A stretch of DNA of 64,000 bases from Pseudanabaena sp. BC1403 (GCF_002914585.1 NZ_PDDM01000010.1:103036-167035); one strand, 5' to 3'; numbered from the stretch's first letter, positions 53,066 to 63,108 are shown. Notes: generated from the letters alone by a model not told the origin. A program made the numbers and translations.

Positions 53066-55012
53066 ATGGCACTTTTTACACTGCGATCGCTCCGCAAAGA
53101 TTTTGGCATCAAGGAAATCCTCAAGGATGCTAGCTTTAGCCTTGATGAAGGCGACAAAGTGGGTTTAATCGGCACAAATGGGTCAGGAAAATCCACATTA
53201 CTCAAAATGATTGCAGGGTTAGAGCATAGCGATGGCGGCGAGCTTTGGGTAAATTCCAGCGCCAAAATTATCTATTTACCGCAGCAACCTGATTTAAACG
53301 AAGAAAATACGGTCTTAGAACAAGTATTTGCCGATAGTGGCGAACAGATGGCTCTAGTCAAGGAATACGAAGAAATTTCCGATAAGCTAACTCATGGACA
53401 TGGGGATCAAGATCGCTTGCTAGAGCAGTTATCACGAGTATCAGAACGAATGGATCAGACTGGTGCTTGGGATTTGGAGACCAATGCCAAAATTGTCTTG
53501 ACTAAATTAGGAATTGACGATCTCGAAGCGAAAATTGGCAGTCTTTCGGGTGGATATCGCAAACGGATTGCGATCGCCTCAGCATTACTCTCTGCTCCTG
53601 ACGTTCTTCTGATGGATGAGCCGACTAACCATCTTGACGCGCTCTCGGTGGAATGGTTACAGAGCTATCTCAATCGCTATCGTGGCGCATTATTGCTGAT
53701 TACTCACGATCGCTATTTTCTAGATCGTGTTACCAATCGCATTATTGAAATTGATCGCGGCGATCTGTATTCCTATTCAGGCAACTATTCCTATTATTTA
53801 GAGAAAAAAGCTGAAGCGGAAGACTCGGCACAGAGTACACAACGCAAACATGCGGGACTATTGCGGCGGGAATTGGAATGGCTAAAAAAAGGGCCAAAGG
53901 CTCGTAGTACCAAACAAAAAGCTCGTATCGATCGCGCTCATGATTTGCAAGCAATGGAATTTAAACAAGCCAATGCTAAGGTCGATATCACTACCGCAGG
54001 GCGGCGCATTGGCAAAAAGGTTGTGGAACTGGATCGCATTTGCAAATCCTATGGCGATCGCACCCTGATCAAAGATTTTTCCTATAACTTCACGCCTGAA
54101 GATCGCATCGGCATTATTGGCAGCAATGGCGCAGGCAAATCCACGCTGATGAACATGATCATCGGCAAGTTGCAGCCCGATGCAGGCACTGTAGAAATTG
54201 GTACGACGATCCATTTCGGCTATTTCGATCAACATTCTGACGATCTGGCTGAACATGGTAATCAGCGCGTGATTGACTATCTCAAAGATGTCTCTGAACT
54301 AGTCAAGACATCGGATGGGAGCATCATTACTGCTTCGCAAATGTTAGAGCGGTTCCTCTTCCCTGGTAATACGCAATATGCTCCGATCAATAAACTTTCT
54401 GGCGGCGAAAAGCGGCGCTTATTTCTCCTTAAGGTCTTGATGGCGGCTCCGAATGTCTTGATCCTCGATGAACCGACTAATGACCTCGATGTGCAGACTC
54501 TCGCTGTATTAGAAGAATATCTTGAAGACTTTAATGGCTGTGTAATTGTCGTATCCCACGATCGCTATTTTCTTGATCGCACGGTCGAAATGGTATTTTC
54601 TTTTGAGCCAGAAGGTGAAGTTCGCTTATATCCTGGGAATTATTCTATTTATTTAGAATATAAAAAAGACGAAGCTGAGAAAGAATCTAATAGCGCAAAA
54701 TTGCAAGCAAATAAAGTTGGTAAAGACCAGAAATCAAGTAACGTTACACAATCTGTGACTGCAACTTCTAAACCCCAAACTGAACCAAAAAAACTTTCAC
54801 AACTCTCTTACAAAGAAAAACGCGAGTATGAGGAACTAGAAGCAAAAATCCCCAAACTGGAAGCAGAAAAGACCCAGACCGAGAAGAAGCTCTATCACAA
54901 TGCGCCTACTGGTCATACGGAATTACAGAAACTTTCCGATCGTTTAGCAGAATTAACTGTGGCGATCGATAAATCTACTGAGCGTTGGCTAGAACTTGCC
55001 GAGCGTTTATAG
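53066..55012 (+). CDS. ABC-F family ATPase (Uup-like)
   Basis: A 648-residue soluble protein with two ABC cassettes and no membrane domain. Cassette 1: Walker A GTNGSGKSTLL, signature LSGGYRKRIA, Walker B LLMDEPTNHLD. Cassette 2: GSNGAGKSTLM, LSGGEKRRLF, LILDEPTNDLD. The linker has the TQRKHAGLLRRELEW helix pair and the C-terminal domain is a coiled coil (KKLSQLSYKEKREYEELEAK), which fits the Uup branch that acts on ribosomes or branched DNA. Alone on its transcript by appearance. Confidence 0.95.
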   Translation: MALFTLRSLRKDFGIKEILKDASFSLDEGDKVGLIGTNGSGKSTLLKMIAGLEHSDGGELWVNSSAKIIYLPQQPDLNEENTVLEQVFADSGEQMALVKEYEEISDKLTHGHGDQDRLLEQLSRVSERMDQTGAWDLETNAKIVLTKLGIDDLEAKIGSLSGGYRKRIAIASALLSAPDVLLMDEPTNHLDALSVEWLQSYLNRYRGALLLITHDRYFLDRVTNRIIEIDRGDLYSYSGNYSYYLEKKAEAEDSAQSTQRKHAGLLRRELEWLKKGPKARSTKQKARIDRAHDLQAMEFKQANAKVDITTAGRRIGKKVVELDRICKSYGDRTLIKDFSYNFTPEDRIGIIGSNGAGKSTLMNMIIGKLQPDAGTVEIGTTIHFGYFDQHSDDLAEHGNQRVIDYLKDVSELVKTSDGSIITASQMLERFLFPGNTQYAPINKLSGGEKRRLFLLKVLMAAPNVLILDEPTNDLDVQTLAVLEEYLEDFNGCVIVVSHDRYFLDRTVEMVFSFEPEGEVRLYPGNYSIYLEYKKDEAEKESNSAKLQANKVGKDQKSSNVTQSVTATSKPQTEPKKLSQLSYKEKREYEELEAKIPKLEAEKTQTEKKLYHNAPTGHTELQKLSDRLAELTVAIDKSTERWLELAERL

Positions 55013-55031
55013 ATTGTCTATCACTAATGTT

Positions 55032-55134
55032 ATGCCAATTCACAAAAGTGTGACAACACTTCTGTGAATTAAAAACACAACCCCGTAAGGGTTTTAAAAG
55101 CGCAAAATGGCGTAGCCATTTTGTGTTTTGGTAT
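55032..55134 (-). repeat. Cloverleaf-type three-hairpin repeat, copy D
   Basis: Starts ATGCCAATTCACAAAAGTGT and ends CACAAAATGG-type hairpin with TTTTGGTAT. Orientation as copy B. Confidence 0.88.
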
Positions 55135-55272
55135 TACGTGGAATCTTTTGCTGTTAACTGTGCAGGGCAACTATGGGGGATTGCGCTTACCTGAAAATAT
55201 AGATGTAGGGACAGTGGGTATTGCCTGCCAGCGACAAACTCATTTAAAAAACTCTGTAGTTTATAGTTGCAG
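55135..55272. other. Non-coding stretch between repeats
   Basis: No gene recognised. Part of a 704-bp gap filled mostly by repeats; the segment holds no intact hairpin. Confidence 0.4.
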
Positions 55273-55374
55273 TCACTTGTCTTAGGACAAATTAAAACCC
55301 AAGAATTGATTTGCGGCGCTTCGCGCCGCAAATCAATTCTTGGGTTTTATGTTCTAGTACACTTGGCGATAGCT
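55273..55374 (-). repeat. TCACTTGTC...GACAAAT module, copy 2
   Basis: CACTTGTCTTAGGACAAAT followed by AAAACCCAAGAAT with stem TTGATTTGCGGCGC, then ATGTTCTAGTACA. Same layout as 38161-38262 with paired changes in the stem. It runs into copy E. Confidence 0.8.
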
Positions 55375-55477
55375 ATAGCAATTCACAAAAGTATCGACAC
55401 ACTTTTGTGAATCGAAATTCAAACCAATCATGGGTTTTAAAAACACAAAATAGCGTAGCTATTTTGTGTTTTGGTAT
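55375..55477 (-). repeat. Cloverleaf-type three-hairpin repeat, copy E
   Basis: Starts ATAGCAATTCACAAAAGTAT (the ATACCAA end has changed) and ends TTTTGTGTTTTGGTAT. The middle hairpin is the most degenerate of the five. Confidence 0.82.
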
Positions 55478-55716
55478 TATTATGTAATTCATGCATCACT
55501 CATATCCGAAATCGCAATATCTTACTTAATATTCAGTATTTGTTTCGATTTTATGTGTTTATAAAACTTGCCACTAAGTGTCTATCCGCTATATTTGTTA
55601 TAGCTTTCGCAAAATGTATTTGAGCATAAAAATAATCCTTAAAATAGCAACGCCATTTTAAGGATTCCCCAAGCTTTACGAGCGAACAAACAAATAGCTT
55701 CACCCAAAAAATAGCC
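55478..55716. other. Promoter-side gap
   Basis: AT-rich sequence without a gene; a hairpin AATCCTTAAAATGGC-like with AATAGCAACGCCATTTTAAGGATT is visible near 55630-55664. Confidence 0.45.
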
Positions 55717-58212
55717 TTGACTAATAACCCCCCATCAACCCAAACAGCACCTAATAGCTCAAGGTGGAAGCTGCCTCTTTTGGGGATAGAACTTAATAAT
55801 CCTCGCTATTGGATTGAGGTGATCGGCATCGCGATCGCCTATTTTGGATCCTCTTGGATAATTGCTAATACTATCCCTAGACTCTATGGTCCTTCTCCTG
55901 TCTGGCCAGGAGCAGGGTTTAATGTGGGGTTACTTTTGGCGTTTGGACGCTCACGATGGTTAGGTGTTTTTTTAGGCATCCTATTTTTTAACCTTCATAA
56001 AAACTGGTTAACAGTTTTAATTCCAGCATTAGGAGCAAGTATTGGCTCCACCATTGGCACATTGATCACCGTTTCACTGATTTTAAGATTTACGCGCACA
56101 ACTTACCCCTTCCATCAAGTTCGTCATGTAGTTGTGTTTTCTCTTTGTTCCCTATTTAGTGGAACCATCTTCCAAACCATTACTGGTACTGGCATATATA
56201 TTCTCACTAAACGATATGAGGGGGATTTCCTAAAAGATTATTTCTTGCCATGGTGGATTGGCGATTCGATCGGGGTATTGATTTTTGCGTCTATAGTCCT
56301 AACATGGCTGCGATCGCATCGAGACAATAAGATCAAATCTTGGCTGAATTGGGAAGTAGTTATTGCTATAAGTAGTTTAATCTTAGTTGCCTATTTCTCT
56401 TTTTATGAAAGCCAACCTATAGAATATTTGCTATTACCGCCATTGCTCTGGTCAGCTTTTCGTTTTGGGGCAAAGATAACTACCTTGCTGATCATGATTG
56501 TTAGCATGACAGCCTCTATAGCAACAGCATCTAAGTTTGGAGTTTTTTATAAAGCTATAGGCAAGGGAGATTCGCTGTCATTACTGCAAATCTTTATGGG
56601 CGTGATCGCGTTGACGACAATGATCACTATTGCCATTGTGGAAGAAAACCGTATAGCAAACTTGAATTTACAAAGAGCTAATGCCGATCTAGAGCAAAGG
56701 GTGCTTGAGCGCACTAGTGCTCTGCGTCAAAGTGAAGCCAATGCGCTAGAACTAGCCTCTAAAGCGGAATCCGCCAATCAAGCTAAAAGTGCTTTCATTG
56801 CTAACATGAGTCATGAACTGCGATCGCCACTAAATGCAGTGCTTGGATTTTCGCAGATGATGATGAGAGCGAAGAATTTAGCAACTGAGCATTATGAAAG
56901 TGCCAGTATTATTAATCGAAGTGGGGATTACTTATTAACTCTTATCAATAATATTCTTGACTTGTCAAAAATCGAAGCAGGCAAGACTACTTTAAATCTA
57001 CAAACTTTCGATCTCAAGCATTTGTTGGATGATATTGAAGATATGTTTCATCTTCGCGCAATAAATGCGGGGCTAAATCTTTTCTTCGAGTGCGATTCCA
57101 ATGTACCGCATTGTATTTACACTGATGAAATTAAATTGCGTCAAGTTCTAATCAACTTGATTGGCAATGCGCTTAAATTCACTAAACATGGATCGGTTTT
57201 GATTCATGTAACGAATGTCAATACGCCAATTAACGAATCCAAAGATATTCAAGATCCATCAAATCCAAAACTCATTCTCAATTTCAGTGTTAGTGATACA
57301 GGAGTTGGTATTGCAGCTGAAGAATTATCTGAATTATTCGTATCTTTTTCTCAGGCTCAGGCTGGACGCGAAAAGCAAGAAGGTACAGGTTTAGGCTTAG
57401 CAATTAGCCGTAGGTTTGTGCAGTTGATGGGTGGTGAGATCTCAGTCACTAGCGAACTTGGCAAAGGCTCAACTTTCCAATTTCAGATTCACGCCCAACA
57501 AGGTAAAGAATTAGTGAGCGACCCTACTGAAAAAAGACGAGCCTTAGCCATTGCTCCCGATCAACCCAATTACAAAATCCTTGTCGTTGATGATAAACCT
57601 GTGAATTGCCAATTATTAGTCAAGTTACTAACTCCTATGGGTTTTGAAGTCCAAGAAGCTAGCAATGGACAAGAGGCGATCGTAATCTGGGATCAGTGGG
57701 AACCACACTTAATCTGGATGGATATGCGAATGCCAGTCATGGATGGCTATGAAGCGACAAAATACATTAAGTCCACGGTTAAAGGCAACGCTACAGCCGT
57801 GATTGCCCTAACCGCCAGTGTATTAGAAGAAGAAAAAGCGATCGTGCTTTCAGTAGGGTGTGACGACTTCATCCGTAAGCCATTTAGAGAACAAATAATT
57901 TTTGATACTCTTGCCAAACATCTTGGCGTAAAGTATATTTACGAAAATATTCAGCATCATAAGCATGAAGCCGATTTTCCTTCAGAAATATTGCTAAATT
58001 CCGAAAACTTAAAAGTTATGCCAGATAGCTGGATTATGCAATTATATAGATCATCCCTTGAAGCTGATAAAAATATTGTTATAAACTTAATTGGGCAAAT
58101 TCCAGAAAACGAAACTTTCTTAGTGCGATCGCTAACTAAATTGGCGCGTAATTACCAATTTGAGAAATTAATTGATCTCACCGAACCGTTACTCTCAAAG
58201 CATATTGAATAG
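55717..58212 (+). CDS. MASE1 histidine kinase with C-terminal receiver
   Basis: An 831-residue hybrid kinase. The first 310 residues form about eight membrane helices of the MASE1 sensor type (IEVIGIAIAYFGSSWIIAN, VWPGAGFNVGLLLAFG, WWIGDSIGVLIFA). Then a coiled coil, HisKA with His366 (MSHELRSPLNAVLG), ATPase ([31 protein letters not shown]) and a receiver with Asp669 (IWMDMRMPVMDG). No ATG lies near the start, so a TTG is used. A REC-PAS gene follows after 32 bp and is likely co-transcribed. Confidence 0.9.
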   Translation: MTNNPPSTQTAPNSSRWKLPLLGIELNNPRYWIEVIGIAIAYFGSSWIIANTIPRLYGPSPVWPGAGFNVGLLLAFGRSRWLGVFLGILFFNLHKNWLTVLIPALGASIGSTIGTLITVSLILRFTRTTYPFHQVRHVVVFSLCSLFSGTIFQTITGTGIYILTKRYEGDFLKDYFLPWWIGDSIGVLIFASIVLTWLRSHRDNKIKSWLNWEVVIAISSLILVAYFSFYESQPIEYLLLPPLLWSAFRFGAKITTLLIMIVSMTASIATASKFGVFYKAIGKGDSLSLLQIFMGVIALTTMITIAIVEENRIANLNLQRANADLEQRVLERTSALRQSEANALELASKAESANQAKSAFIANMSHELRSPLNAVLGFSQMMMRAKNLATEHYESASIINRSGDYLLTLINNILDLSKIEAGKTTLNLQTFDLKHLLDDIEDMFHLRAINAGLNLFFECDSNVPHCIYTDEIKLRQVLINLIGNALKFTKHGSVLIHVTNVNTPINESKDIQDPSNPKLILNFSVSDTGVGIAAEELSELFVSFSQAQAGREKQEGTGLGLAISRRFVQLMGGEISVTSELGKGSTFQFQIHAQQGKELVSDPTEKRRALAIAPDQPNYKILVVDDKPVNCQLLVKLLTPMGFEVQEASNGQEAIVIWDQWEPHLIWMDMRMPVMDGYEATKYIKSTVKGNATAVIALTASVLEEEKAIVLSVGCDDFIRKPFREQIIFDTLAKHLGVKYIYENIQHHKHEADFPSEILLNSENLKVMPDSWIMQLYRSSLEADKNIVINLIGQIPENETFLVRSLTKLARNYQFEKLIDLTEPLLSKHIE

Positions 58213-58244
58213 CGCTTTGCGCTCTGATTACATTGGCAACATTA

Positions 58245-59075
58245 ATGAGCTATAACCATTCATTAGAACTAACGGGGAATATTCTCTTAGTAGATGATCT
58301 CCCAGAAAATTTACAACTATTAAGTGACTTACTAGTTACGCTTGGATATAGTGTCCGAAGTGTAACTAGTGGACGGATGGCTCTTAAAACTGCGAAGGTA
58401 AAACGGCCAGATCTGATTCTTTTAGATATCAAGATGCCAGAGATGGATGGATATCAAGTCTGCCAAGCTCTCAAAGAGGATATTGATTTACGAGATATTC
58501 CTGTAATTTTTATCAGCTCTTTAGATGATGTCTTTGATAAAGTAAAAGCTTTTTGGTCTGGAGGCGTTGATTATATTTGCAAACCTTTTCAGAGCGAGGA
58601 GGTATTGGTCCGTCTCGAAAACCAATTGACAATTCAGCGCCAGAAACGGTTATTGCAGGACGAAATCGCTAGGCACAAAGAAACTGAAGAAATGTTGTAT
58701 CAATCGAGGGCTTTAGTCACTAGCGTTTTAAATAGTGTATCCGATGGTATTGCGGCGATGCAGGCAGTTCGCGATCCGATTACAGGCAACATTATAGATT
58801 TTCGTTGCTTAGTCTTGAATCCGATGATATCGAGAATGTTCGATCGCTGCCGTGAAGATTTAATTGGGAAATTAGTGCTGCGGCGATTTCTAGAAAAGTT
58901 TAACCGCCAACTATTTGATCGGATAGTTAATGTTGTTGAGACTGGGGAGAATCTAGATGAAGAAGTATACTACTCTTTAGAGCCTAAGGGCTGGTATCAG
59001 GTCATAGTCGTCAAGTTAGGCGATGGATTTACAATTATGATCAGAGATATTTCTGATATAAAGAAGCTCGAATGA
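58245..59075 (+). CDS. REC-PAS protein, possibly cut short by an insertion element
   Basis: A 276-residue protein with REC (about 1-130, acceptor Asp61 in ILLDIKMPEMDG) and a PAS domain (about 150-270) whose exit reads RDISDIKK. In relatives such a PAS exit is normally followed by a kinase or GGDEF domain, but here the frame stops one base before the right end of an IS200-type element, so the 3' part may have been lost or the stop supplied by the insertion. No remnant of a kinase is seen on the far side of the element. The ATG giving MSYNHSLEL is used; an upstream TTG is possible. Confidence 0.8.
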   Translation: MSYNHSLELTGNILLVDDLPENLQLLSDLLVTLGYSVRSVTSGRMALKTAKVKRPDLILLDIKMPEMDGYQVCQALKEDIDLRDIPVIFISSLDDVFDKVKAFWSGGVDYICKPFQSEEVLVRLENQLTIQRQKRLLQDEIARHKETEEMLYQSRALVTSVLNSVSDGIAAMQAVRDPITGNIIDFRCLVLNPMISRMFDRCREDLIGKLVLRRFLEKFNRQLFDRIVNVVETGENLDEEVYYSLEPKGWYQVIVVKLGDGFTIMIRDISDIKKLE

Positions 59076-59590
59076 ACTACCCCGCCGCGAGCGGACGGGG
59101 TATCAGACTCAAAAAAGACTCAGTTGCTCATCCCTCTGTGCAACTTGAGATATTCCTTTCCTTGATTCTTTACGTAACTAGCTATCATATCTTCATCTCC
59201 CTGCCTTCCTACCGTACTTGCAAAATATCCATCACTCCAAAACTCTCCTCCCCATAACTTTTGTTTTACTTGAGGACATCTCTTAAAAACTTCCCTTGCT
59301 GTCAGACTCTTTATCATCGTTACTAGTTTGGTCACACTATACGTTGGTACTGACTGCACTAAAAAATGTACATGATCTTTATCCACACCTATTTCTACAA
59401 ATTTAATCTCATATCGTTTCTCTATGTCTAAACACACTTCCCGCTAAATTTCATCGACTTGCTCATCGAATACGGCTTTTCTATACTTTGCTGGAAATAC
59501 TAGGTGGTATAGCAATATCGTTACGTTATGACTTTTGTGTATGTACTCACTCATTCTTTTATCTTACGCCGCAGAGCGGCGGGGTATTTA
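59076..59590 (-). mobile_element. IS200/IS605-type element with inactive transposase
   Basis: About 0.5 kb. Both ends carry imperfect GC hairpins (CCCCGCCGC...GCGGACGGGG near 59080-59100 and CCGCAGAGCGGCGGGG near 59569-59584), typical of the sub-terminal structures recognised by single-strand transposases. Contains only tnpA; no tnpB accessory gene. No target duplication is expected for this family and none is seen. Confidence 0.82.
59120..59554 (-). pseudogene. tnpA: IS200-type transposase TnpA with internal stop
   Basis: Y1 (HUH-fold) transposase of 144 codons. The His pair is in DHVHFLVQS and the catalytic Tyr is probably in SYVKNQG, with the partner Gln. Reading from the ATG (MSEYIHKSHNVTILLYHLVF) codon 37 is TAG, after FDEQVDEI, so the full protein is not made unless the stop is read through. 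The rest of the frame is intact, so this is a recent inactivation or a read error. Confidence 0.88.
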
Positions 59591-59603
59591 CCCTCGTTGT
59601 TAA

Positions 59604-59644
59604 AATAAAAAAGTTGCAGCGCTTCGCGCTGCAACTTTTTTATT
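59604..59644. terminator. Terminator after thiE
   Basis: AAATAAAAAAGTTGCAGCGC TTC GCGCTGCAACTTTTTTATTT, overlapping the thiE stop. Confidence 0.88.
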
Positions 59645-60695
59645 TGCGAAACAAATGCGATCGCATTTGTTTCGCTACAAGATCAGGATGTTCAGCTTGC
59701 ATTAAGGCGCGAACTACGGCTACACGCTTAGCACCTGCTGCGATCGCCTCTTCTAAATTATGTTCATCAAGTCCACCGATCGCAAACCAAGGGATTTTGA
59801 TATTCTCAGCAGCATAATTGACATATTCATGACCAGAAGCAGCTTTGTTCGGCTTTGTGGGTGTCGCATGGACTGGACCAACACCCACATAATCCACTTG
59901 ATTATTCAGCGCAATTTCTAGTTCATGAGGATTAGTGGTTGACTGTCCAATGATGTATTGCGATGCATCGCCACCATTTGCATTTAAGATCTGGCGCACT
60001 GCGGAAACTGGCAAATCTGTTTGCCCTACATGGATACCATCGGCTCCCACTGCGATCGCAATATCAACGCGATCGTTGACTAGAAATAAAGCATCGTATT
60101 TATGGCAAATTTCGCAAAGTTGTTGGGCGATCGCATAGCGAGTTCCATCTTCACCATCTTTTTGTCGATACTGCACGATCTGCACACCGCCTTGCAAAGC
60201 TGACTCCACAACTGACGCTATATTATCGACAGGCATGGTTACCAAATATAAACTTGCCGCTTGCAACTTTTGGCGGCGAATTTCACCAATATTATTCTCC
60301 TCATGTTTGAGTAATTGACTTTCGAGGGTATAGACCCGATAGCGCATTTGTTTCATCGCCTCTCCAAAATTGGGATCGACGACTTTGCCATATTCTTCTA
60401 AAACCCTTAGCGCCTCTTGCAAGCGCCCCATATTTGCTCTGATGACTGCTTGGACATCCGCACGACTAACTTCATTAGCATGACTTAAACCCGTTGCAGG
60501 ATCGTCAGGAGTATTACGGGCACGGCGAAACTCTATCCTGTGCCATTGCGCGAGTTCTTGACGCATTTGCTTGCAGCGATCGCACAAGTTCACCTCTTCC
60601 AAACCAAAACGACACCATTCTTCGATGGTTCGTAAAGCTTCACGGGCGCGATCGAGGTTGGCATCAAGGATGCGATAGATGATTTGTTGAGACAT
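59640..60695 (-). CDS. thiE: Thiamine phosphate synthase
   Basis: ThiE joins HMP-PP and thiazole phosphate to thiamine monophosphate. This is the cyanobacterial form of 351 residues: an extra N-terminal helical domain (about 1-140, YRILDANLDRAREALRTIEE) precedes the TIM-barrel synthase, where VQYRQKDGEDG, LVNDRVDIAIAVGADGIHVG and VGVGPVHATPTK mark the active site. The extra domain is of unknown role. No TPP riboswitch is visible upstream. Confidence 0.94.
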   Translation of the reverse strand: MSQQIIYRILDANLDRAREALRTIEEWCRFGLEEVNLCDRCKQMRQELAQWHRIEFRRARNTPDDPATGLSHANEVSRADVQAVIRANMGRLQEALRVLEEYGKVVDPNFGEAMKQMRYRVYTLESQLLKHEENNIGEIRRQKLQAASLYLVTMPVDNIASVVESALQGGVQIVQYRQKDGEDGTRYAIAQQLCEICHKYDALFLVNDRVDIAIAVGADGIHVGQTDLPVSAVRQILNANGGDASQYIIGQSTTNPHELEIALNNQVDYVGVGPVHATPTKPNKAASGHEYVNYAAENIKIPWFAIGGLDEHNLEEAIAAGAKRVAVVRALMQAEHPDLVAKQMRSHLFRK

Positions 60696-60785
60696 AAAAA
60701 ACCATATTAAAAGGTGCGTGCTTCACACGCACCTTTTAATATGGTTTTTTATTAGAAGGGGCGAGCGAAGCACGCTCCTTCTAAT
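60696..60785. terminator. Two adjacent palindromes
   Basis: AAAAAACCATATTAAAAGGT GCGTG CTTCA and complement, then ATTAGAAGGGGCG AGCGAAG and near complement. Between the DUF6930-like gene end and the thiE start on the same strand; the first overlaps thiE's leader. Confidence 0.8.
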
Positions 60786-60801
60786 ATATTCATTTTAGGG
60801 A

Positions 60802-62484
60802 TCAAAATTCAAAGTCAAAGGCAGGTTCGGCGCGTAACTTGCCTAAGCCAAGTTCTTTATCGTCGATGAGCTTGATTTCGTAGTAGCCCAAAATATGATG
60901 CGGTGCTGGATTGCCACGCGATGCACCAGTAATCCCCATCGCAATAATTACACAGATATTGCCCTTGGTATTTTTGGCTCGTTGTTTCCAGCGCTTGTGG
61001 TGTTCAGCATTGAGAGTGGATTTATCAAATTCACCAAATAGATGTAAATCATCATTTCCCATCACCATTAAGCCAAGCTGACAAGCATTACCAAAGATAT
61101 CTTCGGCGGGATTGAAACATAAAGACTGGATACCATCAAAACTATTGATTTGATCGATTAATTCCAGTGCTTTGGGGCGTGAAGTCTGGATCATCAGCCC
61201 TGGGAGACCTTCCCCTTTTTTGGTAGGTGCGATCGCTGAAATTGCCTCAGAAAACTGATGGTGAATATCAACATTGCGTAAAAAATCCACCTGCTCCCAA
61301 GGGATCGTCATCATATGGATCAGGGCATTATCTGGCCAAAGATCTTCATTGATTAGTGGTGAATCGTCATCATCGTCATCCTCTTCGACTAACTGATGTA
61401 ACTCATTAGCTAGATCGGGCATGGTTTTAACGACAACCTTAATCGCCTCTTCAACGTCGCTATCGAGACTGGGCGCATAAATCGTGTAAGTGCCTGAGAG
61501 TTTACCAAAATTGGAGTTCAAGCGCTTATGGTATTGTTCCCAAAAGTTATTTAGGGCTTCTAGGGCAACTGTTAATGCGATCGCCTCTTCCTCATAGAGA
61601 TACGGTCTACCACCTTCAAGGGGATGCAAAGCGCCATAGATTGGCTTCATCGGTGTAGTTGCTGTAGGTAATGCCCTAACCTTGCCCCGAAATGGAAATG
61701 GGGGAAAGTCATCTTCCATTTCCAACTCAGGCGTTTCAAAAAGATTGAACAGACAGTCTTGATGTAAAAAAGTCTCTTCGATCTCATCTTCAGAGCTGCC
61801 TGAGACAATACGTTGTCGAAATTTTACCAACGACTCTTCAGAGCGATAAAAAATTACACCCTGCTCTAACCCCATTTTGCCCATGACGATCGCATAAAGA
61901 GTGTCGAGATCCCAACGATCAAGTTTGATTGAAATTACCTGATGATCCCAAAGTATATTCCAAGGTGTATTTCGCCATAGCTGCTCGGATTGTTTATGTA
62001 AAGCCGCCGCAAACCTTTCTGGGACAACGGGCGGATTTGCTGTAAAACTTTCCAAAATATGCGAGAAGATCTCGTCAATTAATGGCAGGCGTTCAACATA
62101 TTCAACAGATATTCCTAAATCCTGTAAAACACCGCGCAAATAAAACTGGAGTTCGCGATCGCACACCAAAATTTTATGAGGCAAGGTTGGCTGGGCAGGA
62201 CTTTGGGGATGTTCGATCGCTTGCAACAAAGCGCGGACAAAGGCTTCTTGTCCTACAGCTGATTCAACTACGTCCATAGAACGCACCATCCCCATCGAAC
62301 CATCTACCCACAAAATGCAATGGGGCTTAGACTCTTCATCATGACCATGAAGAGGAATAATGTTGGAAGATTCTTGCGGTTGGCGGATCTTAGCTGGTAA
62401 AGCTCGACGATCACCTTCCCAAACCGCAGATGAATGCTTGAGTTTTTTAAGGCGACGAAGAGTAGATCGGTTTAGCGTAGTCAT
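60802..62484 (-). CDS. Conserved cyanobacterial protein, DUF6930-like
   Basis: A 560-residue soluble protein. Conserved-looking parts are the basic N terminus (LNRSTLRRLKKLKHSSAVWE), the strand-rich ILWVDGSMGMVRSMDVVESA block, the LPHKILVCDRELQFYLRGVL block and an acidic Asp-run near residue 370. I recall this arrangement from cyanobacterial DUF6930 proteins; function unknown. No enzyme motif is visible. Confidence 0.8.
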   Translation of the reverse strand: MTTLNRSTLRRLKKLKHSSAVWEGDRRALPAKIRQPQESSNIIPLHGHDEESKPHCILWVDGSMGMVRSMDVVESAVGQEAFVRALLQAIEHPQSPAQPTLPHKILVCDRELQFYLRGVLQDLGISVEYVERLPLIDEIFSHILESFTANPPVVPERFAAALHKQSEQLWRNTPWNILWDHQVISIKLDRWDLDTLYAIVMGKMGLEQGVIFYRSEESLVKFRQRIVSGSSEDEIEETFLHQDCLFNLFETPELEMEDDFPPFPFRGKVRALPTATTPMKPIYGALHPLEGGRPYLYEEEAIALTVALEALNNFWEQYHKRLNSNFGKLSGTYTIYAPSLDSDVEEAIKVVVKTMPDLANELHQLVEEDDDDDDSPLINEDLWPDNALIHMMTIPWEQVDFLRNVDIHHQFSEAISAIAPTKKGEGLPGLMIQTSRPKALELIDQINSFDGIQSLCFNPAEDIFGNACQLGLMVMGNDDLHLFGEFDKSTLNAEHHKRWKQRAKNTKGNICVIIAMGITGASRGNPAPHHILGYYEIKLIDDKELGLGKLRAEPAFDFEF

Positions 62485-62667
62485 CGAAAATTTTCTCTAG
62501 ATTTGCCACTCCTCAAGAAATTTATCAGAGTGCATTGATCGATTTAACTACGATATGGTTAGAAATTGCTAGATTTGATTAGAAATTGTATCAATCGTTA
62601 GTTAGAAATTAGGCTGAAGAGATATAGCAATCTGGATTTTCTAGGTTTTAGCGATACAATAAATAAC

Positions 62668-62716
62668 AAGGAAGTTTTTAAAAGTGTTGCTTTGCAACAC
62701 TTTTAAAAACTTCCTT
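62668..62716. repeat. Perfect palindrome
   Basis: AAGGAAGTTTTTAAAAGTGT TGC TTT and complement; the inner arms match those of 14433-14503. Confidence 0.8.
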
Positions 62717-62776
62717 GAATATCTTTTGCTTGCAAAAGGCTGTAAAAAATAACTCTAATTATATTTCTGCATTTTT

Positions 62777-62983
62777 ATGGACGAGCTAAAACCGATTCTC
62801 AATGAGTTCTTAGGGCAACCCGTTGCATTTTTTGGTGGACTCGTTTCGGGCTTTCTTAAGCTCGATCTCCAACAAGATCCTTTAAAGGGTTGGCTAGAAA
62901 AGCAAGGAGCGACACCGAGCACGGTCGCGTCTAATAGCAGTAACAGCAAAAATGACGGGCCGCAATCTATTTCGATTGACTAA
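62777..62983 (+). CDS. Small conserved hypothetical protein
   Basis: A 68-residue protein with a helical N-terminal part (MDELKPILNEFLGQPVAFFG, then FLKLDLQQDPLKGWLEKQ) and a Ser/Asn-rich tail. I recall similar short proteins in other cyanobacteria but no function. Position 125 bp ahead of plsY on the same strand, with two hairpins between. Confidence 0.7.
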   Translation: MDELKPILNEFLGQPVAFFGGLVSGFLKLDLQQDPLKGWLEKQGATPSTVASNSSNSKNDGPQSISID

Positions 62984-62996
62984 ACAAAATCTTAAT

Positions 62997-63090
62997 AATC
63001 AAGAAAATAGAGGAAGTGCAAAGCACTTCCTCTATTTTCTTGATTGCCACAATATTAGACAATAGGAATAGCGCGAGCGCTACCCCTATT
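62997..63090. repeat. Two hairpins in the plsY leader
   Basis: AATCAAGAAAATAGAGGAAG TGC AAA and complement (62997-63045), then AATAGGAATAGCGC..GCGCTACCCCTATT (63061-63090). Confidence 0.8.
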
Positions 63091-63108
63091 GTTTATGAAA
63101 TATGGCTT

